Origin: Buxus sempervirens
Lineage: Eukaryota; Streptophyta; Magnoliopsida; Buxales; Buxaceae
NCBI GenBank assembly: GCA_947561395.2
Contig: OX387193.1
Coordinates: 16,306,001 to 16,370,000 of the forward strand
Direction: 5' to 3'
DNA length: 64,000 nucleotides
Under the pieces are notes generated by a model. The model saw only the letters and a program-made list of their open reading frames with translations. It made no database searches and was not told where the DNA came from. Position numbers and translations under genes: made by a program. Below are positions 1 to 10,343 of the stretch, piece after piece; position 1 is the first letter of the stretch, and each line of letters starts with the position of its first letter.

Positions 1-1
1 T

Positions 2-1014
2 AAACAGTATTTGCTTAAACCATTAGTCTTGGCAGCACCAATTAAAGGGAAACCTTTAATATTAGATATAGCGGCATTGTAATGCTCTTTGGGAGCTTTA
101 CTTGCTCAAAACAATTGTGAGGGGAAAGAAAATGCCTTGTATTATTTAAGTCGCACTTTAGTGGGGGTAGAACATAATTACTCTCCGATAGAAAAAATTT
201 GTTCGGCCTTCATATTTTCCGTCCAAAAGTTGCGGCATTATTTGTTAGCACACCCTATTACTCTCATTTCGAGGGCAGATCCATTGAAATATTTAATGTC
301 ACAGCCTATGCTGTCAGGATGGTTAGCCAAATGGTCCTTGCTATTGTCAGAATTTGAGATTAAGTATGTCTCTCAAAAGGCGATAAAGGGCCAAGCCTTG
401 GTAGACTTTTTGGCCGCACACCCCACGCCTGATGATGCTAAGATATCAATTCAATTGCCAGATGAAGAAGTTTTGTACATAGAAACTTCCAGGCCATGGA
501 AACTTTATTTTGATGGAGCATCAAGAAATCAAGGGGCAGGTGCTAGAATTGTGTTCATTACACCCTCGGGTGGTTTAATGCTATATTCTTTTGCTCTCCT
601 CGAGCATTGTTCAAATAATGTAGCTGAGTATGAGGCTTTGACCATTGGCCTTGAAATAGCTCGTGAAATGCATATTGATCATTTGCTTGTGTACGGCGAT
701 TCCCAGCTAGTTGTGAGGCAACTTAATGGTCAATATGACATTAAAAATGAAAATTAATCCCTTATTTTCAAAGGGCTAAAGTTTTAATGTCTCAGTTCTC
801 GAGCATCCAAATCGACCATGTGCCTCGATCTGAAAATGATAAAGTAGATGCCTTGGCAAACCTAGCTGCCTCATTAACTCTTCCAGAGCAAAGAGAATTA
901 CAAATTACTGTTGGTGAACATTATATTCTCCCGCCAATAGAAGAACTTGGGGAAGAGATTGAAGGGATAAATATGGATGTTGTTTATCAAATAGAAGAGG
1001 ATGAAGATTGGTGA
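2..1014 (+). pseudogene. Ty3/gypsy (Tat-like) pol fragment: dual RNase H
   Basis: This is the 3' part of a gypsy reverse transcriptase/RNase H, cut by the window's left edge. The reading frame runs from base 2, with a nonsense codon at 80-82, to 757. The first half is the RT-linked RNase H (ALLAQNN, LSRTL, EHNYSPIEK) and its connection region. After about residue 135 a second RNase H begins at WKLYFDGASRNQGAGA, followed by NNVAEYEALTIGLEIA and VYGDSQLVVRQLNG, which supply the D-E-D catalytic set. The C-terminus (IDHVPRSENDKVDALANLAA) continues in another frame from 787 to 1014, so there is also a frameshift near 757-787. A second RNase H downstream of the RT-linked one is characteristic of the Tat/Ogre lineage. 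The copy is dead but recognisable throughout. Confidence 0.93.
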
Positions 1015-1119
1015 CAACTCATAATTGATTATCTCCAACATGGAAGATTGCCAATTAATCCTAGGAAAAAGGTTGATGTGTGATGACAAGCTCCACGCTT
1101 CATGATTTTTAATAACACA

Positions 1120-2256
1120 TAGTACAAACGATCCTTTGACAGGGTGTTATTGAGATGTTTATCAAAAGAAGAAGCGTCACATGCACTTTGTGAGGTTAAT
1201 TCAGGAACATGCGGCGCACACCAAGCAGGCCCAAAATTTGCAGGACAGCTTAAAAGGTTAGGCTATTATTGGCCAACCATGGTCTGAGATGCAATGAAAT
1301 TTTCAACTACTTCCAAGGTGTGCCAAATACATGGAAATTTTGTACATCAACCCCCTCAACCTCTTCATCCAATAATTCTATTGTGGCCATTTGAGACATG
1401 GGGATTAGATGTCATGGGTCCTTTTAAACCTCCTTTCTCAAGGCAGCATGCCTATATACTACCAAGGACTGATTTTTTTTCAAAATGGGTTGAAGCAGTA
1501 CCATTAAAGAATGTGGGGGCAACAGAAGTTGCCAATTTCATCTGCACCCACATTATTTATAGGTATGGAGTCCCATCAAAGATCATTTCAAATCGTGCTC
1601 AATATTTTAAGTGCAAGCCTTTAACCAAGCTAAGTGAGAAGTACAAGTTCCGCCATGCGCTTTCATCATTTTACAATCCATCGTCAAATGGACAAGCAGA
1701 AGCTTTTAATAAGGTGTTGTGCAAAATACTCAAAAAGACAGTATCTAAAAGCAAAAGGCATTGGCATGAACATCTCCAAGAGGCATTATGGGCATACAAG
1801 ACAATGATACGAACGTCAACAGGTTGCACCCCATATAGCCTTGTATATGGATCAGAGGCAGTACTCCCACTTGAAGTACAATTGCCATCACTAAGAGTTA
1901 CATCACAGCTCAACAATCCATATGAGAATGCAAATGTTAGACTGGCTGAGCTTGAAGCATTAGATGAAAAAAGGTTAGCCACACAACAAAGACTTGAATT
2001 TTATCAAGCTAAAGTAGCTGGGGCCTTTAATAAAAAAGTTAAGTTTAGGTCATTCAAGGTTGGAGACCTAATACTTACTATGAAAAGGCCCATAGTCATC
2101 ACAAGAAGAACTGGCGGCAAATTTGATTCAAAATGGGAAGGACCATATGTCATTAATGAAGTCTTTCCTAAAGGGGCATATGAGCTTTCGAATCATGAAG
2201 GTAAATGCGTATACTCTTGTGTAAATGGAAAATTTCTTAAAAGGTTTTATCCTTAA
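1120..2256 (+). pseudogene. Ty3/gypsy integrase, decayed
   Basis: The integrase directly follows the RNase H of the same element. A degenerate HHCC zinc-binding region lies at about 1180-1330 (HALCEVNSGTCGAHQAG, then KVCQIHG) and is split by a stop near 1286. The long open part is 1294-2256 (320 residues). The core shows the first Asp in WGLDVMGPF and the Glu in NGQAEAFNK. The second catalytic Asp is lost: the expected S/T-D-N-G reads SNRA in KIISNRAQYF, so the enzyme would be inactive. The C-terminal domain includes FKVGDLILTMKRP and GKFDSKWEGPYVI and ends at LKRFYP. The DDE remnant and C-terminal domain are clear; the first Met is not meaningful. Confidence 0.93.
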
Positions 2257-2262
2257 AATATT

Positions 2263-2390
2263 ATCCACCAAAAGTGTGCATGTGGTTAAACTGCTGGCAC
2301 CAATGTATCCACCAAAAGTGTACATGTGGTTAAACTGCTAGCACGACGTATCCACCAATTGCCTGCACGTGGCTAAACTGCTAAGGCAAA
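2263..2390 (+). repeat. Three ~44-bp tandem repeats after integrase
   Basis: A unit beginning ATCCACCAAAAGTG and ending in a TTAAACTGCT block starts at 2263, 2307 and 2350. The third copy is the most diverged. The array begins directly after the integrase stop codon and runs into the (GA)n tract, in the spacer between pol and the antisense gene of element A. Confidence 0.85.
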
Positions 2391-2394
2391 CAAA

Positions 2395-2398
<4 letters not shown>

Positions 2399-2473
<75 letters not shown>
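2399..2473 (+). repeat. (GA)n microsatellite
   Basis: About 37 uninterrupted GA dinucleotides follow the 44-bp repeats. The tract is strongly polypurine and lies in the pol-to-antisense-gene spacer. It is not next to an LTR, so it is unlikely to be the plus-strand primer of the element. Confidence 0.97.
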
Positions 2474-2474
<1 letters not shown>

Positions 2475-2629
2475 AAAACATAGAACTATGAATGGCTTGA
2501 TACCATTTTATGGGTACGTAGGCAGCCTGGCATTATGTATAGGTCCAACCCCAATTAAAACAAATCATATGTTTAAACAAAAGTGACAAAAAAAAGTCAC
2601 TAAATATAGCTTGATAACAATGACTGGTT
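2474..2629 (+). other. Spacer with GGCTTGAT...GGGTACGTAGGCAGCC module
   Basis: There is no coding sequence. The block at about 2493-2527 reads GGCTTGAT, a short variable part, then GGGTACGTAGGCAGCC. A close relative stands at 15630-15664, near the end of this element's LTR. The variable part can form a short hairpin in both copies. The rest of the spacer is AT-rich and leads to the 3' end of the antisense gene. Confidence 0.6.
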
Positions 2630-3826
2630 CTACTTATTACAAAAAGAAACTAACAAGTGCAAAAATTTCTTGTACTCCTCATGGGAGGCCTTCAATGTCG
2701 TTGCTTCACGAAATTCTATCAATTTTTGCTCTCTTGCTTCCAAACATGCCCTGTAGAGATCTCGATATGTTTGAGCATGCTTCTTTATAAATTGCTTCAA
2801 GTTCGAAGTTCGCTCTTGAATAGTTCCTTTCTTTGAAACTTCGGCATCATATTTTTCTTAGAGAAAATGAGCTTTAGCTTCCGCATTGAGAACCTCTAAC
2901 TCCAAAGTTTTGAGTTCAGCTGAATCTTTTGAGAGGATCTTTAATTCCTCTTCAAGTTTCTTCTTGGCATTTAGGCATGCGTCATGACGATGAATTAATT
3001 TGTCAATATGTGCAGCATCCACCTCAGAACCTTATTCCAAAACTCGGTCATCTGACATAATCAAGCTTGTAGACTTAAAAATAGAATTGACGACGTTAGC
3101 AAGAGTGTCAACAAATATCTTGCCTTCAGCTATGTTGTCAATCGCAGCATGTAATATTCGAATGAAGCGCTCAAGCTTTCTACGTTTGCTCAAGAAATCT
3201 CCAGGAGGGAGAGATGGAGTAATATCAGCAACAATGTCCCGCATTATACCCTCGATATAACTATGAGTGGGGGCATCAACATCCTTCATAAAGGAAGTGT
3301 CAAATGGATTGATTCGAGACTTCTGAGGACTATGAGTACTTGCCATTGGATCACCTCCTGAATTAGTAGAATCTTTTGGAACTTCCAAATTGGCAAAGTC
3401 ACTCTCAATATGATCCTCTGGTCCTTCAAAATCAAGCCTTTCTTCATCATCCTAATCATCCAATACTTTGACGCAACCAGCATCAATAGTCGGAGGAGCA
3501 GGGTTTGCGATACCTGAATCCGTGATCTCAATACAATCACTGTCATCAGAAGAGGATGACCTCTTGTATTGAGATCTCTTGAAATTTATATCCTGATAAT
3601 CTTTAGCACGATGAACTCTTTTCCCTTTTTCTTTGACTTGCTGGACTGTGATATGAATGTCAGAAATGCTAGAGGCTTTAGCCTTAAGCCCAGGGATGGT
3701 TATAGCTCCTTTCAAACCCATAGAAACTTCACGCAAATTGGATACAACAAAAACCGGATCTGGCGGAAGGGGCTTGAAACGGCCTCTAGTTAACATTAGA
3801 AAGATACTTTTTATTAACTTACCCAA
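2630..3826 (-). pseudogene. Antisense PMD gene of element A: acidic/basic linker and coiled-coil tail
   Basis: This is the C-terminal part of the broken plant mobile domain gene upstream on the minus strand. The frame entering at 3826 continues through in-frame stops at 3452-3454, 3032-3034 and near 2860 to about 2640. It starts with a Pro-rich linker, then a Ser/Asp-rich acidic stretch (SSSSDDSDCIEI). A low-complexity region follows, and finally a Lys/Glu-rich heptad-like helix (KKKLEEELKILSKD, then TTLKASHEEYKKFL) that should form a coiled coil. The tandem genes at 58272-63xxx have the same order, PMD then linker, and the first of them also ends in a coiled coil. Several stops make this a pseudogene. 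Exon limits are not certain. Confidence 0.75.
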
Positions 3827-3924
3827 ATATGTTGCAGTGCTCTACGCCCACCACCTACAATACCACCATGTGCAACTTCCCGTACGGCTCATACGAGGGA
3901 TGTGATACAATGCTCCGGTATTTC

Positions 3925-4605
3925 TTAATAAAATAAATTTGTAGGCTTTAGCAAGGTCTTCAAGACATTTCTGCCCCTCTGTTTAAAGCTGAAACAAAGT
4001 CGATTACCAGGAACGCCTTGGTCCAAACCAAAGTGGGTAGAAAATCTATTCAGATAATACGACTCTAATCTGGTCTCCATACCCACCCACATAGGGAGCA
4101 ACCGTGAGCGCATACATACTAGGATTTCAAAATGATCGTTTGAAAAATCTGGTGTATCCATAAGGTTACGCCCTTCTTCTTCAAAAAAAGCATTAGGGCG
4201 AAAAGAAACATACTGATCATTTCTGAACACCAGTCGCGCTTGAAAGGGATTTGTAATCTCTTCTTGCATACCCGCATACCTCGCCATCAACGGATAGTCT
4301 TTAGGAAACTTAGTATCTGGCCGACCATGATATAAAGTGGGAAAATGTTCCCCCATCCAGGCTATCTCATAGTGAATCGGAAAATTCAGGTTTGCTATAC
4401 CAGGATTAGATGGATGCATAGCAACTTGACCAAGCCTGTGATATATACAACCCAAAACTGTGGGAGCAAGTGATATCTTCACACCTCGTGCCAGTTGTGA
4501 AACCATGACAAAAGTCTCTGGTTTGACTGCATTGCTGCCATAAGGTAAGATGAAGTAACTTAGCCAAAAAGCCAAGTATGCTGCCAAATACCCCTCCTTT
4601 GACAC
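3925..4605 (-). pseudogene. Antisense plant mobile domain gene, second half of PMD
   Basis: The 226-residue open stretch begins SKEGYLAAYLAFWLSYFILP, a typical continuation of gypsy-associated plant mobile domains, and ends near 3925. It sits directly downstream (minus strand) of the first PMD half at 4681-5514 but in a different frame. The 75 bases between contain stops, either a decayed exon or a small intron without clear splice sites. PMD proteins are related to the Arabidopsis MAIN/MAIL family, and copies in Ty3/gypsy elements have been described. The molecular function of element-borne copies is not established. Family assignment is confident from the pattern; activity is not expected. 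Confidence 0.82.
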
Positions 4606-4680
4606 TTATAAAGAAAGGTCTTTTCTATTTTGTCTTTCATTTTGAAATGAAGATGGATGGTACTTGTAACTTGTATTCAG

Positions 4681-5514
4681 TCAAGGTTTTCCAAAGGCTA
4701 CATATATCAACTCTCCTTGATAAAAGGGTTCAATCCATTGGGTGTAATTTACTTTCTTCTGCCCAAAGTAAGAGCATATGTGAGCATGGATAACCAAAAG
4801 CTCTGCCATTGTAGAAGGATATGCTGCCTTTGTCTTTCCACCCACATTAAACAAGGATTGGTTTGTGGGAATAAACTCTTCATAGGGTTCCCCTAAATTG
4901 GGCAAACCACCAATAATCCTCATATCATATAACGAGATCCCCATTTCACTACCACCATGGTGAAAAGTGTTGCTTAAAGGACCCCACAATTCACAAAATG
5001 CTCTCCATACGTTGCCAGAAAATTCATATGGATATCTGGAAACGTCAACTGCACCATAAATATGAGCATCTCTCAAAACATGCCCATAATCCCTCAGGAT
5101 TGATTTTGTCCATTCTAGTAAATAGGGTCGAAATGTAGCCCGACCCCTAAACTTGAAACCATCCCATCCTTTGTTCTTTTCAATAAGGAAATGAAGGGCA
5201 GGATAAAAGCGCTTGTCAACTGCCAATTGGTTATCTCCATCTTTTTTATTATTAACATTCTCAACAAAGACACCTGGGAAACGAGGTCCAAAGTGTCTAC
5301 AAACAGTAATGGCACTCTGATCATTTTTAGGGTCAAATTCAAACCATCCACTAGGAACATTATCAGTTCGGGTCCAACTCACTTTATCAGTTTTATTGAT
5401 TCTTGTATCAAGTTCCTTCAAAGAAATAGACCTCTTATATGTGGGACAGATTTTCAGCTCACCACCTTCATGACTTGGGGCTCGTTGTTGACATATATAA
5501 TCACTTGCTTCCAT
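4681..5514 (-). pseudogene. Antisense plant mobile domain gene, first half of PMD
   Basis: A 277-residue open stretch runs antisense to the gypsy pol. Family hallmarks are the W-x-x-F-C-E-L-W block followed by SNTFHHGGSEMGISLYDMR and IIGGLPNLGEPYEEF, then FGQKKVNYTQWIEPFY near the end. The ATG at 5514 lies just inside a likely splice acceptor: on the minus strand a T-rich run ends in GTAG followed by GTTTCAATG at about 5520-5535. The true first exon may therefore lie further upstream. A matching antisense TATA box and ATG stand at 13711-13720 and 13645, now separated by a GAA1 fragment and a LINE. The domain itself is intact here, but the gene is broken downstream. Confidence 0.87.
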
Positions 5515-5934
5515 TGAAACCTACAAAAAAAAAGGGAGGGAAAACATGTTAGTGATATTACAAAAGTAAATATACATGTGATAGCATTATGGCTAACCTT
5601 CAAGGTTGTACCACAACTCAAAGGATTCATGTGTATGCAATGCCTATCTCATTCTCTTGAAAAAATAAAAAAAGATTTGGGGGTCTACTCATTACAACAA
5701 TCGTTGTATGAAGGACATGGGTCAGCATTGTGGAAACAAAGATGGCTAGTATACATAATTGTGTGGATGACAACACAATTCCATTAATCATGACTTATGG
5801 GTGAGATTTCTTATAATTATCAATTGGGAAGAATTACATGTTCTTTTTGTTATATTATTTAAACTCATGGGTCCCACCGCTGGAATGGAGCAGTTGGCGA
5901 ATTGTGGAAGGTCATGAATCACATTTAGTTATGG
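5515..5934. other. Non-coding stretch between PMD and GAA1 remnants
   Basis: Open frames here are short and show no recognisable domain. The left end carries the T-rich splice-acceptor-like run of the PMD gene on the minus strand. The rest may be intron of the antisense unit or of the GAA1 fragment; I see no repeat or RNA gene. Confidence 0.5.
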
Positions 5935-6475
5935 ATGTTTGGTGGTGTCTCTTGATTGGGAATCTGCCCATTAGATGCCTCAACATATATACTAAGAGTA
6001 TCCTTCTCAGATTCTTCATATTTACAACTAAAAAAAATGCAGCGGCCATTATTCCAGCACGTCTAAAAACATAAGAAATTCTTCCCTCTGTAATACAGAA
6101 TTTGGTTCTTCAAAACTTTTGAATGCAGGAGTATGGTAATCTCTTAGCCAAGCATCGACTAAGACATATTCACCATATCATGAATCTGCGGCCAGCCATA
6201 TAATGTCCTTGGCCAGCCAAATTATTCGAGAGAGCAAAGAAAATATTGAGTAGACAAGGCCTAAAGAAAAACAATATCATCCAGTTCAGTTTTCATTGAA
6301 TTATAAGGGGTCACTAACACAATAGGTTCTTTTCCATCACCAAGTGGAGCTCTTATTATTCCAACAGAATTAATCCCATAAAATCCACAACTGCTATTTC
6401 CTAGGACGGTCTTCGGATTATGACTACCAAAGAAGAACTGCAGCGGATAAAGTTGATTCCCCCCACATGTTTTTT
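5935..6475 (-). pseudogene. GAA1: GAA1 (GPI-transamidase subunit) gene fragment
   Basis: Reading the minus strand gives pieces of the GAA1/GPAA1 family, the endoplasmic reticulum subunit of the complex that attaches GPI anchors to proteins. In order they are LYPLQFFFG, then NSVGIIRAPLGDGKEPIVLV (about 6318-6380), then in a shifted frame SLLSRIIWLAKDIIWLAADS and AWLRDYHTPAF (about 6110-6265). Last come RRAGIMAAA and DTLSIYVEASNGQIPN (about 5935-6075). At least two frameshifts and one stop (6179-6181) break it. Only the luminal central part is present: the N-terminal membrane segment and the C-terminal multi-pass region are missing. Introns have not been cleanly removed, so it does not look like a retrocopy. 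It lies in the same orientation as the PMD gene. Identification rests on recognised family motifs. Confidence 0.85.
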
Positions 6476-7310
6476 TAGTGGGCTATTATCAAGCCCATTG
6501 ACTCACATTTAAGAATTTGGAAAGGATGGAATAAGTCATGCTTTTATGATAACTTTCCATTCGTATGGGTCTAGAAGTGGTTCAAATCAAAGGATTACAA
6601 TTCAATTTCTCAAGGCTATCAAACTATTCAACTTTTCAAGGCTACCAAACTTTGACCCTAAACATATAGGGTGTGTCAGATTGGACATCTCAAATCAAGG
6701 AAGTGATCTTATTTTTTGCCTGCAAGAGAAGCAAGAGAAAGGATCGCGATTTTACTAGTGGGCATTTCTCTCATTAAAGGACGTTTTCCACCAAAAGGAG
6801 AGTAAAAAAAAAAAAAACTCCTCTATGTTTTGTTGGGCTTGTCAAGGAGGCCATCGGATGATTTCGGACCAAACCCACATGATGTTTTTTTAACATATCA
6901 AACCCACGATGATGATGCACTTGCAAGTTTGTTCTAAAATCACTGCTAGAATAAAGTAGTTGATAAAAGGAAGAATGCTTTTAGAGGAAGAATACTTTTT
7001 AGAGATGAAGTCAAACACCTGACAAAGGCTTTAATTTCAAGGGCTTACGTGGGGTCTCAAACATGAGAATTTGTCTTTGTTTCTGAAGACATTAACTAAA
7101 CATGTGAAAGGTCTCTATGATACCGTCATCATCACCATAGGTTGGCCAGGTGTATCGGTAGGATTTGTGTGGTTATTAATCCCACAGATTCAAAGGACGA
7201 ATTTGGGGTTCATAATTCGTCTCAAGTATTATAGGTGATAAAGGATCGGTTGGTGTTTATTTCGGAAAGTCCTTCGGTAGGAATTGCTAATCAGCCTAGA
7301 TCCTTGTGGA
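6476..7310. other. Gene-free stretch upstream of LINE insertion
   Basis: I find no coding similarity here on either strand. A run of about 14 A residues near 6806-6819 and short CAAGGCTA repeats near 6620-6650 are the only visible structure. It may include intron or promoter-side sequence of the GAA1 fragment, which continues to the left. Confidence 0.45.
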
Positions 7311-7323
7311 GAAAGAAAAAGTA
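7311..7323. repeat. Target-site duplication of LINE (left)
   Basis: GAAAGAAAAAGTA is repeated exactly at 13440-13452, directly after the LINE's A-rich tail. A 13-bp duplication is typical of L1-type target-primed integration and sets the LINE's 5' end at 7324. Confidence 0.85.
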
Positions 7324-7767
7324 CCATTCCTTTACGTTGCTCTGGGTGAGAGGGCGAGAGGGCGGGAGGCCGATTTGGGTGAGAGGGCGATTTGGGTTTT
7401 TCTCTTGGGTGGATGGGCAATTTTGGGTAAAGGCTGCTTTGGTGAAAGACTTTTTGATGGTTTGGTCTTATCGAGGTGGTTTGTGTCAGCATTTTGAAGA
7501 GCTTTGCTGGTGTTTTACTGTAAAGTAGGTGGTTTGTCTTTGGATTTCCGGTTTCTTTCGGTGCTGCAGGCAGTTTTCTTTTAGATCCAGACATCGCCAT
7601 TCTCCGTATTCTGATCCTTGTTGAGTTTTTTTCATCCATATCAACCTTGCTTCGATCGCCTTTCCCAGCTAGATTAACTCAATTTTGCTCATCATCGACC
7701 TTCTTCTCATCAAGGAAGCTTGTGGTGTTTTCTGTTCCTTGGACCTCCAATGCTTTTTCATAAAGTA

Positions 7768-7899
7768 GCTCTGAGGTTGAGACCAGTATGAGCTAAATCC
7801 TTCATCACTGTTCCTGTTGTAACGCCCCGGATCCGAGTCACATGAAAACCCGTAACTCGTATCCAGAGGTTAATTATATACTGGTCTCAACCTCAGAGC
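7768..7899. repeat. Perfect 22-bp inverted repeat in LINE 5' UTR
   Basis: GCTCTGAGGTTGAGACCAGT plus AT at 7768-7789 is exactly reverse-complementary to 7878-7899. The 88-base loop contains TGTAACGCCCCGGATCC, a word seen at the edges of gypsy LTRs elsewhere in the window (GGGGCGTTACA at about 36455 and 44359). It may be a small inverted duplication or an LTR-edge fragment. Confidence 0.8.
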
Positions 7900-7926
7900 A
7901 CACCTGTTCCCTGTTTCCTCTTTGCC

Positions 7927-8652
7927 ATGGATGAAATCAGTGAAAAGCTCCACCATTTACTCATTCCCCCAAGGCCTTCGAAGATTCTGCTTCTTTCTCC
8001 CTTGGAGAAAGAATCGATTTCGGAGAAATGGAAATATTTACTATGCATGCAGGTATTAAACCACCATCCATCGTTAGCTGCTGTATGAAGTTTTGTTGAA
8101 TGCATATGGAGAAATATAGTTGTTCATTCCTGTTCACCAGTTTCGGTCTCTCGTTTTCTCATTTCGGTGGGTGCGGAGGAGGACTTAATGCTGATTATTC
8201 AGAATCAACTTTGGTTCATTAATGGCCAACTATGTTTGATGGAGCAAGTTGTTACAGTGGAAGATGCGGGGACACTCCAGTTTTCATCGGCTACTATATG
8301 GGTGCAAATGAGAAATCTTCCTAGAACTCTCATGGAAACTAGTGTTTTACAACGCTTGGGAGAGGAATTTGAATGTCTGCTGGAATCTGAAATTCCCCAA
8401 AGTTCAGCATTCCCACATGCCTGTTTTCGTGTTAAGTTTAAAATTCGGGATCCAATTCCGGCAAGCATATATGTGGAAAATGTTGATGGAAAACATGAAT
8501 GGATCACCTTTTGTTATGAAGGCCTACTTGAATTTTGTGTGTCAAGTGCGTTGTTAGATCACTTGTTAAGCTCTTGCCCTAACTTATCTTCTGGGATGGT
8601 TACAATTGACCAGGGTAATCCTTCTGCTCCTTGCTATTCTGCAGCAAACTGA
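7927..8652 (+). pseudogene. LINE ORF1 N-terminal part (DUF4283-like)
   Basis: The start at 7927 (MDEISEKLHHLLIPP) opens a 53-codon frame ending at 8088. The protein then continues in another frame to 8652 after a frameshift near 8090-8160. The pattern LWFINGQLCLMEQ, then IWVQMRNLP, then FRVKFKIRDPIPASIYVE is that of the plant LINE ORF1 nucleic-acid-binding domain (DUF4283). The zinc knuckle that should follow is damaged: at CVSSALLDHLLSSC the second Cys of C-x2-C-x4-H-x4-C is Ser. ORF1 proteins coat the LINE RNA. This copy is broken. Confidence 0.82.
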
Positions 8653-8679
8653 ACGGAGTACCGACGACATCGAGCGGCG

Positions 8680-9303
8680 ATGGTGGCTACCCCTCGATTT
8701 TCAGAGGTGGGTTCGAAAAATGGGAGCCGGGTGGTGGTTGAGTCAAGTATCGAATCACCCGGATCTATCAAAAGTCTGAGCTTTGACCGATCAAGTGGAT
8801 TCAGCCCACCTTCCTTGGGCACACAACCTACATCTTCTCATGATCCAGTGAAGTTGGGCTTGCAATCTCTAAAGGCATTAGTGTTGATTAGCCCAAATGA
8901 TATATTTACCTTTTCAGGTTGCTCTAGCTCAAGCCATTCACATACTTCAGCAGGTCCAAGCCATACACATTCTACATCGGGTTTTAACCTTCTGTTGTCG
9001 GATTTTTTCCAAGGTTCCTTTGCTCATTTGAATTCGGCGGGCTCAACGGTACTATCTGCCAACCCGCATTTCAAGATTGAAGAAATTCCAAAACCCAGAA
9101 ATAAGGTGGGGTTGAGGCAACCCAGGTTTCAGAGAAAGTCTATTTCAGGAACTCAGACCAAAGGCAGGGAGGATCATATGGAACAGGAAAGTTACAGGGA
9201 TGATTCAAAAAGTTCAAAGAAGAGAAAAGTTGCTCCTGATTCTTTTCCATCTTTTAAGTTCCCAGAACACCCATCGAGCCTCCAGGAGGCTTGTAAAAAA
9301 TGA
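8680..9303 (+). pseudogene. LINE ORF1 C-terminal part
   Basis: This is a 207-residue open frame rich in Ser, Pro and basic residues, without a recognised domain, as is usual for the C-terminal region of plant LINE ORF1. A cluster resembling a nuclear localisation signal (SSKKRKV) lies near residue 180. The stop codon TGA at 9301-9303 overlaps the ATG of ORF2 at 9300-9302. A stop near 8652 separates it from the N-terminal part. Confidence 0.75.
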
Positions 9304-10343
9304 AAGTATTTTTCTGGAACTCCATGGCCTTGGTCAGGCTGTGACGCAGGACCAAATTTTTGCTCATCAGCCAGACTTGATTCTGCTGTCTGAGACTTTT
9401 GCGAAGAATTCCATGGCTTCTTAAGTGGCTAAGAAACTAGGAATTCACAATTTTTTTTGTGGTGGAGGCAAGTAATCACAAAAATGGTTTTTTGATATTA
9501 TGGAAGGATCATATCATTTTGCAGTGTATTACACAAATGGAATGGTTGGTGCTTCTAGAACTATTAGTGCAGGGTCAAACATGTTCTCTGATCTTTGTTC
9601 ATGATAATTCAAAATATAGTATTCAGAGACAGCAGTGGACCTACATTGAAAGTATTATTGCATAAGTCAGTAAGCCATGCATTCTTCTGGGTGGTTTTAA
9701 TGCGATGATGAATGAAGATGAAAAGAGAGGTGGCCTCCCTATAAACACAAATCAAATGCATAGCTTCCAAAATTTCATCAATGCTTGCAACTTGGTTGAG
9801 CTTCCTTCGCATGGTCCTGTATTTACATGGACGAATGGTCAACAGGGGTGGCGGCGTATATCAGAGAAACTAGATAGGGTGTTCGTGTCTACAGATATCT
9901 TTGGTGCCTACCCTCACCCTGTGGTTTTTAACCAGGCAATTATGGCATCAGACCACAGTCCAGTTCTTCTGCAACTGAACCACGTAAATAGAAGGATAAG
10001 AAAACTTTTCAGATTCGAGGCCTTTTGGGTGCAGGATCCTTCTTGCCTTCAGATTATCAAAGATTCTTGGAATCTGAATTCTATACAGAGTCGTGGTCAA
10101 TCTATCATTGATAGGCTGAGGATCTTATCTAGGGAGCTGCGAAGGTGGAACAAAGATATTGTGGGGAATATCCACCAGAAGAAGGATTTGCTTAGATCAA
10201 ATCTTTTTATGATCCAGGATAAATTGTCATCTCATTACTCTGAAAGACTGTTTATGGAAGAGAGTCACTACAGGCAGAATATGCGAAGTTTCTCAGGATG
10301 CAAGAAACTATTTGGGCCCAGAAGTCAAGAGTCCACTGGCTAA
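9300..10343 (+). pseudogene. LINE ORF2: AP-like endonuclease
   Basis: ORF2 starts MKVFFWNSMAL, the expected beginning of an AP-type endonuclease. It is then broken by stops and frameshifts up to about 9665, with PDLILLSET still readable. From 9705 the frame is open: KRGG, then LVELPSHGPVFTWTNG, RRISEKLDRVF and ASDHSPVLLQ, which are the conserved C-terminal endonuclease motifs. The GDFN motif before it reads GGFNA (near 9690-9702), so a conserved metal-binding Asp is replaced by Gly. The domain nicks target DNA to prime reverse transcription; this copy would not. Confidence 0.88.
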
